Positions 6,892 to 14,532 of a stretch of DNA of 22,338 bases are shown here, piece by piece; the first letter of the stretch is position 1; every line of letters begins with the position of its first letter. The notes beneath the pieces were generated by a model. The model was not told the DNA's origin. It saw only the letters and a list, made by a program, of their open reading frames with translations, and ran no database searches. This stretch comes from a virus. The stretch covers positions 1-22,338 of IMG/VR virus record IMGVR_UViG_3300046821_000129. One strand, given 5' to 3'. The position numbers and the translations under genes were made by a program.

Positions 6892-7695
6892 TTATCCAAT
6901 TTGTGTATAGTTATCTGAGAATATGTCTGAACCAACTATATTTTCACATAATGTTTTATGAGAAGTTAATATTCCTCCAATAGAAGTTAAACCTTCTGCT
7001 AAAGCTGAACTTCCAATTTGCATTAGCTGATTAGCTACTTGTACTTTACTATGGTCTTCGAAACTTTTTGCTTGTTGTTTCATTTGTTCCATTTGATAAC
7101 CAATTAATCCAGCTGTAGTATCAGCTGCATTAGCTGCTGCTAAACTAATATGTTGATATGATATTGCTTGTGTTGTTGTTGGATCTGTATATGATCTAAC
7201 TACACTTGTAACTATTGCACCTGATTTTCTAGCTTCGCTTAATGTTGAAGCAACTGTATTATCAAGTTTAGTTTTAGTTTCTGCAATAGCTAAAAAAATC
7301 TTAGTTTTTATAGAGTTTATCTCTTCTTTAGCTTGATTTGTTTGTTCTTTTGTAAGATTTACTTTTTCTTTTGCAACTAATTCTTCTTGAATTGCAATTT
7401 TATTCTGAGTTTCTGATAAAGTAATCTGTGCATCATTTACGGCTTTTTGTTGGATTAATCTTTTATCCTCGAAAATATATTGTTGTGCTGCTTGTATTCC
7501 AGCTGTAATTTTTGCATTAAACAAACTTGCTGAAAAATTTGAATACTCTTTTAACTTTTGTTCAGCCGATAAATTTGTTTTATTAAGATACATTTTCATA
7601 TCTTTTAAACTAACTTTTTCTTCTTCTTTGATTATATCTATCATGGTTTTTGATAGTGTTTTTATATCTATTTCGTTGATTATATTTAAGCTCAT
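6892..7695 (-). CDS. Unknown alanine-rich helical protein
   Basis: A 267-residue protein with AAGGAG a few bases before its ATG at 7695. It is almost entirely helical, with a long heptad-like stretch (about 85-130, including KEKVNLTKEQTNQAKEEINS) that suggests a coiled coil. Then come Ala- and Gln-rich helices (QHISLAAANAADTTAGLIGY, about 176-195; YQMEQMKQQAKSF). No signal peptide or membrane segment is seen. It stops 4 bases before the next gene. The mix of long helices and its place beside tail-fibre-type genes suggest a structural or internal virion protein; no family is recognised. Confidence 0.65.
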   Translation of the reverse strand: MSLNIINEIDIKTLSKTMIDIIKEEEKVSLKDMKMYLNKTNLSAEQKLKEYSNFSASLFNAKITAGIQAAQQYIFEDKRLIQQKAVNDAQITLSETQNKIAIQEELVAKEKVNLTKEQTNQAKEEINSIKTKIFLAIAETKTKLDNTVASTLSEARKSGAIVTSVVRSYTDPTTTQAISYQHISLAAANAADTTAGLIGYQMEQMKQQAKSFEDHSKVQVANQLMQIGSSALAEGLTSIGGILTSHKTLCENIVGSDIFSDNYTQIG

Positions 7696-7718
7696 TTTTT
7701 TATTCTCCTTTTTTTGTT

Positions 7719-9569
7719 TTAGATCATATTATTAATAGATATTTTAGGTAGTCTAAATCCAATTAGAGTATTGGTACCTGTAGAATTTGTTACAGAATTT
7801 GCTATTGCATATATTTGACCACTAGACCATATTTCAGGAGTAAGATTTGATTCTCCAAATGTATCTATACTCATAAAATATGCACCACCGTATACATTAC
7901 TTACATTTGTAAATAAAATTTTAAAAGACATACCGCCATAAGATACTGTAGCAGAATTAAAACTGTTAGCAGCAGGTCTTGCAATACTCCCATTTCCAAC
8001 CAATCCAGAATATGTAACAGCCGTTGATGAATAAACTGCAGATAATACTAATAAATTACCTATGTATAATTTAAAGTAAGATGATATATTAGAATTAAAA
8101 TAACCAAAATATATTCTATTTGCTGGAAGTGGTCCATTACTTAATAGGCTAGCAAAGTTAATCATTGGAGTAGACTTAACTACTTTCATATTTGTTCCAA
8201 TATTTGCAGAAGCATATGAATATATATCAGAAGATAATGTATAAGTACCAGGAGAAAGATAGGGACTATCTGATACTTTAACTTTCTCAAATGATGATAC
8301 TATACTAATAGATGGAATTCTATATTCATTTGTTCCACTCATATATACTGCATCAGTATATAAACTAGGATTTGCACTATACATTATAGGAGTAATATGA
8401 TAGTTAGTGAGTACTTCCAGTTCTCCATCTAAGTCTAAATATGAAGCTTTTACTACTGCACCATTTATTACTGCACCATTTATTACTGCACCAGTAAAAG
8501 TTTTTCCCACAAATTCATTTGCTGTAACTGTTTCTGCTATAACCCCACCAACTGCATTAAGATTATTTACAAAAGCTTCATTAGTAACTATCTTTCCACC
8601 ATTGATGGAAGTAACATTATTGTTAATAGCATCTTGAACATTTTGTTTTGTTACTATATTTTCACCGCCAGTAATATTTGAAAAAGTAACTCTTCCGTTA
8701 AATAATAAATCATTTCCAACAATTGAAAAAGGGGTATAGCTATTAGTACTATTTGATATTTCAAATACATCAGTATTTATTTTAAATGTAGATATTGCAT
8801 TTGTATCTGTAAATTTAAATCCAACAATTTTACCATCTGAATCAAGAATTACTTTTGAAGTAATCGCAGTATAGTTTCCCTCTTCATCTAGCACTATCTC
8901 ATTTGATTCATTAATTGAAACTCTTGACATATTATTTCCAAGTTCAAGTTTTTCTATCTTTTGAGATTTTACATTTCCATTTACATCTACATATAAGTCT
9001 ATTGCTTCACTATAATTTGATAGGCTTTGATTAATACTTGCTTGCAGTTCTTCTACTTGCGTAGCTCTTGCAGTATCTTTAGTATTAATAGTTTCTTTTA
9101 CATTTAATATTTCAGACTCACTACTCCCAACTCTACTTGATAAATTTCCAACTTGTGAAGCTGTTGCAAATTCTGCTGTTGCTATTGCTATTTTTGCCTC
9201 TGCAATACTTGCAGCTATTTCAGGTGAAGCTTTTTGAGTTAGCAATTCTTCAAGGTAAGTAATAGTTGTATCAATATATGTTTTTTTATATACTCCATCC
9301 TCAAAGTTCTCTATTGTTTGTCTCATTGTAGAGATTAAAGAATCTGCTAAAGTTTGAGTTTTTGCATCTAATATAGCTTTGTCTATTGCATCTTGAATAA
9401 TATCTGGGATAGTAGATAAGTTTATTTGAGATAATAAATATCCCTTTTTTATTACTTCTCTAAATTCACTATCAGATTCAATAATATTATCATTGTTTAC
9501 TTCAATTGTATTTGGTTTATTTGTACTTAATATTTTTGAAATAGTTGAAGATTGAAATACTTTTGACAT
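7719..9569 (-). CDS. Second tail fibre or tip-like protein
   Basis: A 616-residue protein. Residues of about 1-185 are helical and coiled-coil-like. About 195-300 are strand-rich (KIVGFKFTDTNAISTFKI), then a segment like the C-terminal part of tail tip or J-type proteins and fibres: INGGKIVTNEAFVNNLNAVG, IAETVTANEFVGKTF, and a short triangular-helix type repeat GAVINGAVINGAVV. The last 240 residues are strand-rich, Ser/Asn/Tyr-heavy and probably form the tip. It ends RLPKISINNMI. It is likely a trimeric fibre or tip protein. It carries no VR-like sequence, so it is not a second DGR target. A 15-bp tandem repeat lies at 8454-8493. Confidence 0.6.
   Translation of the reverse strand: MSKVFQSSTISKILSTNKPNTIEVNNDNIIESDSEFREVIKKGYLLSQINLSTIPDIIQDAIDKAILDAKTQTLADSLISTMRQTIENFEDGVYKKTYIDTTITYLEELLTQKASPEIAASIAEAKIAIATAEFATASQVGNLSSRVGSSESEILNVKETINTKDTARATQVEELQASINQSLSNYSEAIDLYVDVNGNVKSQKIEKLELGNNMSRVSINESNEIVLDEEGNYTAITSKVILDSDGKIVGFKFTDTNAISTFKINTDVFEISNSTNSYTPFSIVGNDLLFNGRVTFSNITGGENIVTKQNVQDAINNNVTSINGGKIVTNEAFVNNLNAVGGVIAETVTANEFVGKTFTGAVINGAVINGAVVKASYLDLDGELEVLTNYHITPIMYSANPSLYTDAVYMSGTNEYRIPSISIVSSFEKVKVSDSPYLSPGTYTLSSDIYSYASANIGTNMKVVKSTPMINFASLLSNGPLPANRIYFGYFNSNISSYFKLYIGNLLVLSAVYSSTAVTYSGLVGNGSIARPAANSFNSATVSYGGMSFKILFTNVSNVYGGAYFMSIDTFGESNLTPEIWSSGQIYAIANSVTNSTGTNTLIGFRLPKISINNMI
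8454..8493 (-). repeat. 15-bp tandem repeat in the second fibre gene
   Basis: Unit TACTGCACCATTTAT (plus strand) occurs at 8454-8468 and 8469-8483, with a 10-base partial third copy to 8493. It encodes the repeated pentad G-A-V-I-N, typical of stacked strands in fibre shafts. Confidence 0.8.
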
Positions 9570-9577
9570 AACTTTAA

Positions 9578-9823
9578 TTATTCTCCTAAACTTTTATTAC
9601 AATGATTCTTTTCTAATCTTTTTAAAAAGCAACAAAGTTTTTTATCAAACCAAGTTGCTTCACCTTTTTTAATTCTTCTACCAATATGAGAACTAACAGT
9701 CTCATCTTGAGAACCATCCCAAATAACTACATTTAACATTTGATCAAGAACTAAAAGAAATCTCATTAATCTAGTTCTTTTTTTTCTATCATTCTCAAAT
9801 TTTTCTATTAGCTCTATACTCAT
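9578..9823 (-). CDS. Small conserved-looking phage protein
   Basis: An 81-residue protein, highly charged. Its core reads MLNVVIWDGSQDETVSSHIG, then RRIKKGEATWFDKKLCCFLK and NHCNKSLGE. I have a general memory of similar short proteins with a Ser-His-(I/R) and a His-Cys-x-Lys-Ser ending lying near tail genes of podovirus-like phages, but I cannot name the family or its function. It overlaps the preceding gene by 4 bases and stops 8 bases before the second fibre gene, so it is part of the late operon. Confidence 0.6.
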   Translation of the reverse strand: MSIELIEKFENDRKKRTRLMRFLLVLDQMLNVVIWDGSQDETVSSHIGRRIKKGEATWFDKKLCCFLKRLEKNHCNKSLGE

Positions 9824-10218
9824 AATTTACTCGCTGCAATAAACATATCATCAACTGCATCATCAGTTAATACTAAAGTAGTTTTAAAAACTTCAATCAA
9901 AGGACTAACTCTTTCAATAGTTGAGCCGCTCCAGTCAATTTGCCATGCTCTATTACTAGAAATAATAGATTCTACTTCATCTAATAATCCCAACCCTAAT
10001 AAATGTAATTTAGCTTGTCTCATGGTAATAGAATTAGGAACACTCATTTTCTTTTCCAGCTTTACCTTTTCAATAATTGCTAAATCTACTGTAGCTTGAG
10101 GAATTTCTTTTACTCCATCAAACTCAACATATTTATCACCACTCATAACAACTCTTTTTTCCAGCATCTTTGATAACACATCAACTAATGGGATATTAAC
10201 TGCGTTCGTATTTTCCAT
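9820..10218 (-). CDS. Small tail-region protein (XkdW-like pattern)
   Basis: A 132-residue protein. The central part SITMRQAKLHLLGLGLLDEV followed by ESIISSNRAWQIDWSGSTIE and LTDDAVDDMFIAASKL matches a pattern common in small phage proteins encoded next to tail fibres: a Met-Arg-Gln-Ala helix, a Trp-containing strand, and a final helix with an acidic-acidic-Phe/Leu motif. An ideal ribosome site (AAGGAG, 8 bases spacing) precedes ATG 10218. The gene starts inside the last 34 bases of the reverse transcriptase gene, so the DGR sits within, not beside, the late operon. Function is unknown; a role in tail assembly is inferred from position. Confidence 0.6.
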   Translation of the reverse strand: MENTNAVNIPLVDVLSKMLEKRVVMSGDKYVEFDGVKEIPQATVDLAIIEKVKLEKKMSVPNSITMRQAKLHLLGLGLLDEVESIISSNRAWQIDWSGSTIERVSPLIEVFKTTLVLTDDAVDDMFIAASKL

Positions 10219-11204
10219 AACTCAAACTCCTTATTTATAAATTTAACTAGATTCCAACTATCAGCACTTCTTAAATGACCACTCCAGGAAGCTAGAAACA
10301 TTTTTAACTTTTCTAGGTCCTCTTGAAGTAAGTGCTTTTTAATTTTTCTTTTTGCTCTTATAACACTATCTTTTCTGATTAATTTATAATTATCAGTTAT
10401 TCTATACCCTAAGAAATTTAAAGGTTTAGATAAGGCATTTATGTACCATTTGCTAAATCTTAACTTCATATATAATTTACTAAATAATGCTAGTTTTCTT
10501 TGAACTGCAACTAATTCAGATTTACTATTACAAACGATAACAGTATCATCCATATATCTAAAATAGTTTTTCATTCTAAGTTTTGTTTTTACAAATCTAT
10601 CAAAGATATGTCCGTAGATATTTGCAAATAATTGAGATAATAAATTACCTATTGGAATACCTGTTTTTAAATCTCCAGCAAAACCTCTTAATAATGTAAC
10701 AACTCTTTTATCACTAATCTTTCTACATACTTCTTTAAATAAAATATCTATGTTTATTGAATGGAAATATTTAGAAAAATCCATTTTCAAATAATAAACA
10801 GCTCCATTCTTTATGGTTTTTCTAATAGATGCTTGAACTGATTTAACACCTACATGTGTACCTTTATTTTTTCTACACGCATATGATGTTCTATAAAAAC
10901 CTTTTTCAAAGATAGGTTCAACAATATTATTAATTGCGTGTTGAACCACTCTATCTTTGAAAGGTAAAGAGCTAATAACTCTTTCTTTAGGTTCATAAAC
11001 TTTGAAAGTGTGATATTCTCCATGTTTATAAACTTCATTTTTTAATTGTTGTTGAATAAGATATAAATTAGCTTCTAAATTCTCTTTAAACTTCAAGTGA
11101 CTAACTGTGTATCTATTTCCACCTTTAACAGCTTTTTTATATGCTAGTCTTATGTTGTCTATGTCTGAAATTTGTTCTAATAAATGTTTATATCTTTTTC
11201 CCAT
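10185..11204 (-). CDS. DGR reverse transcriptase
   Basis: A 339-residue RNA-directed DNA polymerase of the diversity-generating type. Palm motifs: YYLKMDFSKYFHSI (137-150, first catalytic Asp 142), GIPIGNLLSQLFANIYGH (182-199) with the DGR-typical SQ, NYFRYMDDTVIV (213-224, catalytic pair D219-D220), and LNFLGYRI (262-269). Its short length and lack of a maturase or endonuclease domain also fit DGR enzymes and not group II intron enzymes. It copies TR RNA into cDNA with errors opposite adenine, together with Avd. AAGG lies 8 bases before ATG 11204. It follows TR and overlaps the next late gene by 34 bases, so late transcription should carry it. Confidence 0.97.
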   Translation of the reverse strand: MGKRYKHLLEQISDIDNIRLAYKKAVKGGNRYTVSHLKFKENLEANLYLIQQQLKNEVYKHGEYHTFKVYEPKERVISSLPFKDRVVQHAINNIVEPIFEKGFYRTSYACRKNKGTHVGVKSVQASIRKTIKNGAVYYLKMDFSKYFHSINIDILFKEVCRKISDKRVVTLLRGFAGDLKTGIPIGNLLSQLFANIYGHIFDRFVKTKLRMKNYFRYMDDTVIVCNSKSELVAVQRKLALFSKLYMKLRFSKWYINALSKPLNFLGYRITDNYKLIRKDSVIRAKRKIKKHLLQEDLEKLKMFLASWSGHLRSADSWNLVKFINKEFELWKIRTQLISH

Positions 11205-11288
11205 TTTTACGACCTTTTTGTATGCTGTCTTGTAGTTTCATTTTCATTACTCGTACTTTTACAGACCTCTTAAAGTATTTGCTAACGC

Positions 11289-11501
11289 AGGGCAAACAAG
11301 CTGACCATATTTATAGGTCGCACCACCAAAGCCTTAACTATTAATGAGTGCATTGTTTTTCTAAATATCCTCACACGCAAAACGACACCCAATGTTCCAA
11401 TTCGAGTTCCAAACATAATTGTTCCAATTCGAAGCCCGAGAACCAGCATTCACACCATTGTCACGATTCCCGCCCAATATCACCGCTATCTTGTTTGCCC
11501 T
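11289..11501 (-). ncRNA. DGR template RNA region (TR plus spacer), closed by an inverted repeat
   Basis: This non-coding stretch between avd and the RT gene contains the template repeat. AGGGCAAACAAG at 11289-11300 is the exact reverse complement of CTTGTTTGCCCT at 11490-11501. In the leftward transcript the two 12-base arms can pair, one 3 bases before TR and the other 70 bases after it, enclosing TR and the spacer in one loop. A small extra hairpin is possible in the spacer (GACC at 11303-11306 with GGTC at 11316-11319). DGR RNAs are known to need sequence outside TR for reverse transcription. Ends of the real RNA are not known. Confidence 0.7.
11371..11486 (-). repeat. DGR template repeat (TR)
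   Basis: This 116-bp sequence aligns without gaps to VR at 11891-12006 with 103 identities and 13 differences. Read on the coding (minus) strand, it has nine AAY codons in the frame used by VR, the known design for maximum amino acid change without stop codons. The first 22 bases on the plus strand (11371-11392) are identical to VR and carry just one T, so the 3' end of the coding strand is nearly free of adenine, as expected for the initiation-of-mutagenic-homing segment. The left edge of the match is sharp. The right edge is blurred: 11487 also differs at an adenine, but 11488 differs at a non-adenine. Confidence 0.97.
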
Positions 11502-11513
11502 TTAAGATTAATA

Positions 11514-11858
11514 CTAATCTTTTTTAATCCAACTATTCAGCATTTTTCCAACTTCTGCAAGTTTTACACTTGCTGTTTGATGTTGTTTTTGACTGATTAG
11601 TTTTCTATTTTCACTGGCGAAAAATCTCAAGTAAAATCTTATACTTGCTAAGTTTGCATCAGCTTCATAAAGTCTTGCCTTTTGGTTTGACTTTATAGCT
11701 TTATAAAATAATTCAACTTGCTCAAATACAAGATGAATCAACTTTTCTTTTATTACTCCATGTTTTCTAGGAACATTTTGTAAAACCAAATAAATGTAAT
11801 TAGAGAAGTCTTCATACTTCTCTATAATCGCTAAGTTTTTCGCTGGATTCATATTCAC
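11514..11858 (-). CDS. avd: DGR accessory variability determinant (Avd)
   Basis: A 114-residue, all-helical, basic protein fitting the Avd four-helix bundle. Visible signs are the opening IIEKYEDFSNYIYLVLQNVP, the basic turn RKHGVIKEKL, a middle SIRFYLRFFASENRKLIS, and the typical end KLAEVGKMLNSWIKK. Avd forms a positively charged pentameric barrel that binds RT and template RNA and is needed for mutagenic homing. The gene starts 13 bases after the target stop and ends 12 bases before the TR-flanking inverted repeat, the order found in the Bordetella phage DGR. The start is either GTG 11858 or ATG 11852; neither has a strong ribosome site, so coupling to the fibre gene is likely. Confidence 0.92.
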   Translation of the reverse strand: MNMNPAKNLAIIEKYEDFSNYIYLVLQNVPRKHGVIKEKLIHLVFEQVELFYKAIKSNQKARLYEADANLASIRFYLRFFASENRKLISQKQHQTASVKLAEVGKMLNSWIKKD

Positions 11859-11871
11859 TCACTTTCGTTCG

Positions 11872-14532
11872 TTATACAAGTTCCAGGTGGTCACACGCAA
11901 AACGACACCCAACGTTCCAACCCGAGACCCAAACATAATTGTTCCAACTCGAAGCCCGAGAACCAGCACTCACACCATCGCCACGACCCCCGCCCAACAA
12001 CACCGCAGTTGGTGAGTTATCAGTCGAGTATATTTGACCTCTACTATCTGTATTAGCTTTCCATGCCCAAACTGTATCAGTTGGATAGTTTGCTAAATCA
12101 GAACCCCAAATCCATTGAGTACCTGTTGCTTGTTCAATTCCATATTTAGAAGTAAGATTTGGATAATGTTCAATTTTTCCTGCAACTATTTCATAAGCAT
12201 TTGTTGAAGATGAAACACCCTCTAAAACACCATAAGCAATTGTTGGAAATTCAGAATAAGAAATTAATCTTTTTGCGTTTGCTTTTGCAACTTCACAAGC
12301 TTGAAACCAAGTAAATTTCCCATAGTTTAAAGTATTATTTCCACCATATTCCAAAGGGATTTTAGGCATTAATCTACCAGCAGTAACACTATCACCACCA
12401 GCAATAGTTAATCCAGCTTTTGAAGTACCGTTTGTGATATGCTCACTATTTAATAAATAGATGTCATACCATTTACCACCAATATTAACCATACCTTTTG
12501 GACTAGCAACAGGTCTATATTTTAAATCCCAAAAAGAGTATTGATTAATACCTCTAATTTTTACCATGTCCGCTTCAAGTTTATTACCTGTAACAGTTTC
12601 AGTTTCACCAATTAAACCATAATGAAATCCTCCTATTAATCTATCAGCTGTAATCGCATCATTTGCACTAATATAAAAAGTTGCATCACTTTTCGCATAA
12701 ACATAATAATCCGTTCCTGCTGTTTTAGTTGAACCAACCAAATTAGAAGCTAGTGTTAAAGTGTAATCTGTGATAACCTTAAAGCTTTCAGTTCCAACAG
12801 TAATTTTTAATCCAGCAGGAATTTTTATACTTGATGGTGATACTTTTACAAATAAAGGACCTCTAGTTGGTTTATCAAATTGTTGAGTTGATATTTTTAA
12901 ATCAAGAGAAGTTTTTGTATAAACATCAGCTATATTTGCTTTTGCATCTAAAGCTAGTTGTAACCCAGCAATATTAGAAATAGCTAAAGCATCTAATGTT
13001 GATTTATTTTGTTTAATGAAATTAATAATCTCTTGTAATTCATCTAGGCTTGTATCATTTGAAGTTAAAAGAGTATTTATATGGTCAATATAATCTTTTA
13101 ATACTTTTCCTTGTAATGCAGACAAAGGTTTATCTGGATCAATTGAAACAAGATTATTTTTAATATCTGCTATATTAACTTTTGAAGAAATGCTATCAGC
13201 ACTAGATTGTAAATTATCCCTTATAGTTTCAATATCAGTTTTTGCATTTAAAACAGTTTGTTTATCTAATGAAACAGCTTGTTTATCACTTGTAACTTGT
13301 AATGCTAGATTTTGAACACTACTTTCAAGTTGTTCTACAACTACTCTATTTGCACTTATGCTATCTGCACTTTGACTTGCTTCAAGTGCTTTTTGAATAG
13401 CTGTTTCTTCACTAGCCTTTGCATTGCCTTCACTTGTTTTAGCAGCTAATTTACTTGCATTCGCATCACTTGCACTTTGACTTGCTTCAAGTGCTTTTTG
13501 AATAGCTGTTTCTTCACTAGCTTTTGCATTGCCTTCACTTGTTTTAGCAGCTAATTTACTTGCATTCGCATCACTTGCACTTTGACTTGCTTGTAATGCA
13601 TAAGTTTGTGCAGCAGCTACTGGACTATCCCAACTTACACCGTTATAAAATTTTAGTTCTTTATCTATTTCATTATAATAAAGTGCAGCTATATCCAATG
13701 GATTGCCATCATTATCAGTCAATGGATCACTAGCTTTTTTACCAAGAAATCTATCATCAAAAGTATCAAGCATAATTTCAATAGCATCTTTCATTGAAGT
13801 AACACTATCTTTGTTATCTAATACATTTTGCTTCATAGCTTCAATATCTAGTTTATCTTGTCCAACTATATTTTTATCTTGATTTACAATAGTTGCAATA
13901 TCTTCTAGTATTTGTAATTTATCTGCATGATTAAGATTGTAAGTATCTAGTTTTTCTATATGGTTTTGATTATATAAATCTAGTTTTTCATTATATGTAT
14001 TTATAGCAGTTGGAATAACTATATCAATTAAATTATCTCTTGTAGATATATATTCATCATTTCTAAATAAGATATTATCAAGTTTCCCATTTATGATAAT
14101 TGCTTCATCTCTTTCATCAAGTAAAAAATCTAGTGTTTCAGATTCTAAAGATTCTACAATTCTAACTTTTGCTTGTAATATTACTTCACCTGTTGATAAT
14201 AATATCTCTAAAATTGCATAGAATCCACTCTCACCATATTTATCATCTTCGCTTTGTGGAATAGTAAAGTTTAAAGTATCTACTTTAGATAAAGACACAT
14301 CTACTCTACCTTTTGTAGCATTTCCATCTATATCTTCTGGTTCAATAATAGCTGTTCCAACTTCAAAAACATTTTTAATATCTTCAAAATCTTCATGAGT
14401 ATTTTTAATTTTAATTGTTGCACTTAATCCTGCAAAATCTTCTGGGTCACCAGTTACAGAATTAACCCATTGCCAAGTTCCATAAAACTTACTACCTCTT
14501 AAAATAGTTAATTCATCTGTTCCTAACAACAT
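11872..14532 (-). CDS. Tail fibre with DGR-variable lectin-like tip (DGR target)
   Basis: An 886-residue fibre. Residues 1-130 form a strand-rich head (LTILRGSKFYGTWQW onward) like the N-terminal attachment domains of baseplate or fibre proteins. About 150-540 are a helical coiled-coil shaft with a 35-residue tandem repeat and segments such as DPDKPLSALQGKVLKDYID. About 545-660 are again strand-rich. The C-terminal 220 residues (from SFWDLKYRPVASPKG) resemble the C-type-lectin or formylglycine-enzyme-like fold of DGR targets, with FTWFQACEVAKANAKRLISY, TGTQWIWGSDL and the final NVGCRFACDHLELV. Variable residues lie between 845 and 874. It should bind the host receptor. The ATG shares one base with the preceding lysis gene's stop. 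Confidence 0.92.
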   Translation of the reverse strand: MLLGTDELTILRGSKFYGTWQWVNSVTGDPEDFAGLSATIKIKNTHEDFEDIKNVFEVGTAIIEPEDIDGNATKGRVDVSLSKVDTLNFTIPQSEDDKYGESGFYAILEILLSTGEVILQAKVRIVESLESETLDFLLDERDEAIIINGKLDNILFRNDEYISTRDNLIDIVIPTAINTYNEKLDLYNQNHIEKLDTYNLNHADKLQILEDIATIVNQDKNIVGQDKLDIEAMKQNVLDNKDSVTSMKDAIEIMLDTFDDRFLGKKASDPLTDNDGNPLDIAALYYNEIDKELKFYNGVSWDSPVAAAQTYALQASQSASDANASKLAAKTSEGNAKASEETAIQKALEASQSASDANASKLAAKTSEGNAKASEETAIQKALEASQSADSISANRVVVEQLESSVQNLALQVTSDKQAVSLDKQTVLNAKTDIETIRDNLQSSADSISSKVNIADIKNNLVSIDPDKPLSALQGKVLKDYIDHINTLLTSNDTSLDELQEIINFIKQNKSTLDALAISNIAGLQLALDAKANIADVYTKTSLDLKISTQQFDKPTRGPLFVKVSPSSIKIPAGLKITVGTESFKVITDYTLTLASNLVGSTKTAGTDYYVYAKSDATFYISANDAITADRLIGGFHYGLIGETETVTGNKLEADMVKIRGINQYSFWDLKYRPVASPKGMVNIGGKWYDIYLLNSEHITNGTSKAGLTIAGGDSVTAGRLMPKIPLEYGGNNTLNYGKFTWFQACEVAKANAKRLISYSEFPTIAYGVLEGVSSSTNAYEIVAGKIEHYPNLTSKYGIEQATGTQWIWGSDLANYPTDTVWAWKANTDSRGQIYSTDNSPTAVLLGGGRGDGVSAGSRASSWNNYVWVSGWNVGCRFACDHLELV
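11891..12006 (-). repeat. DGR variable repeat (VR) in the tail fibre gene
   Basis: VR lies at the 3' end of the fibre gene and encodes residues 843-880. Compared with TR it differs at plus-strand positions 11913, 11921, 11922, 11927, 11928, 11948, 11969, 11979, 11981, 11987, 11988, 11998 and 12000. Every one is a coding-strand A in TR; 11 became G and 2 became T. The 92 non-adenine positions show no change. Nine codons are altered: I845L, N849G, D851G, N852D, N855S, N862S, N869V, N871G and I874V (TR to VR). The invariant end encodes GCRFAC, close to the conserved end of DGR lectin-fold targets. I found no clear hairpin just downstream. Confidence 0.97.
13367..13592 (-). repeat. 105-bp tandem repeat in the fibre shaft
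   Basis: Copies at 13367-13471 and 13472-13576 differ at a single base (13417 versus 13522), and a partial third copy (GCACTTTGACTTGCTT) follows at 13577-13592. The unit encodes 35 residues of coiled-coil type (Ser/Ala/Lys-rich, including SASDANASKLAAKTSEGNAK). It keeps the reading frame, so gain or loss of units would only change shaft length. Confidence 0.92.

Noticed and set aside
7719-9569. Second fibre gene as another DGR target
   Set aside because: No stretch resembling TR or the GCRFAC end is present; its C-terminus has a different composition.
11141-11344. Rightward 67-codon frame across the RT start and the TR spacer
   Set aside because: It overlaps the RT gene antisense, is Phe/Cys/Leu-rich as expected for the reverse of an AT-rich gene, and has no ribosome site.
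11858-11890. Cruciform or hairpin just after VR, as in the Bordetella phage DGR
   Set aside because: I looked for a stem of 7 or more pairs within about 30 bases after VR and found none convincing.
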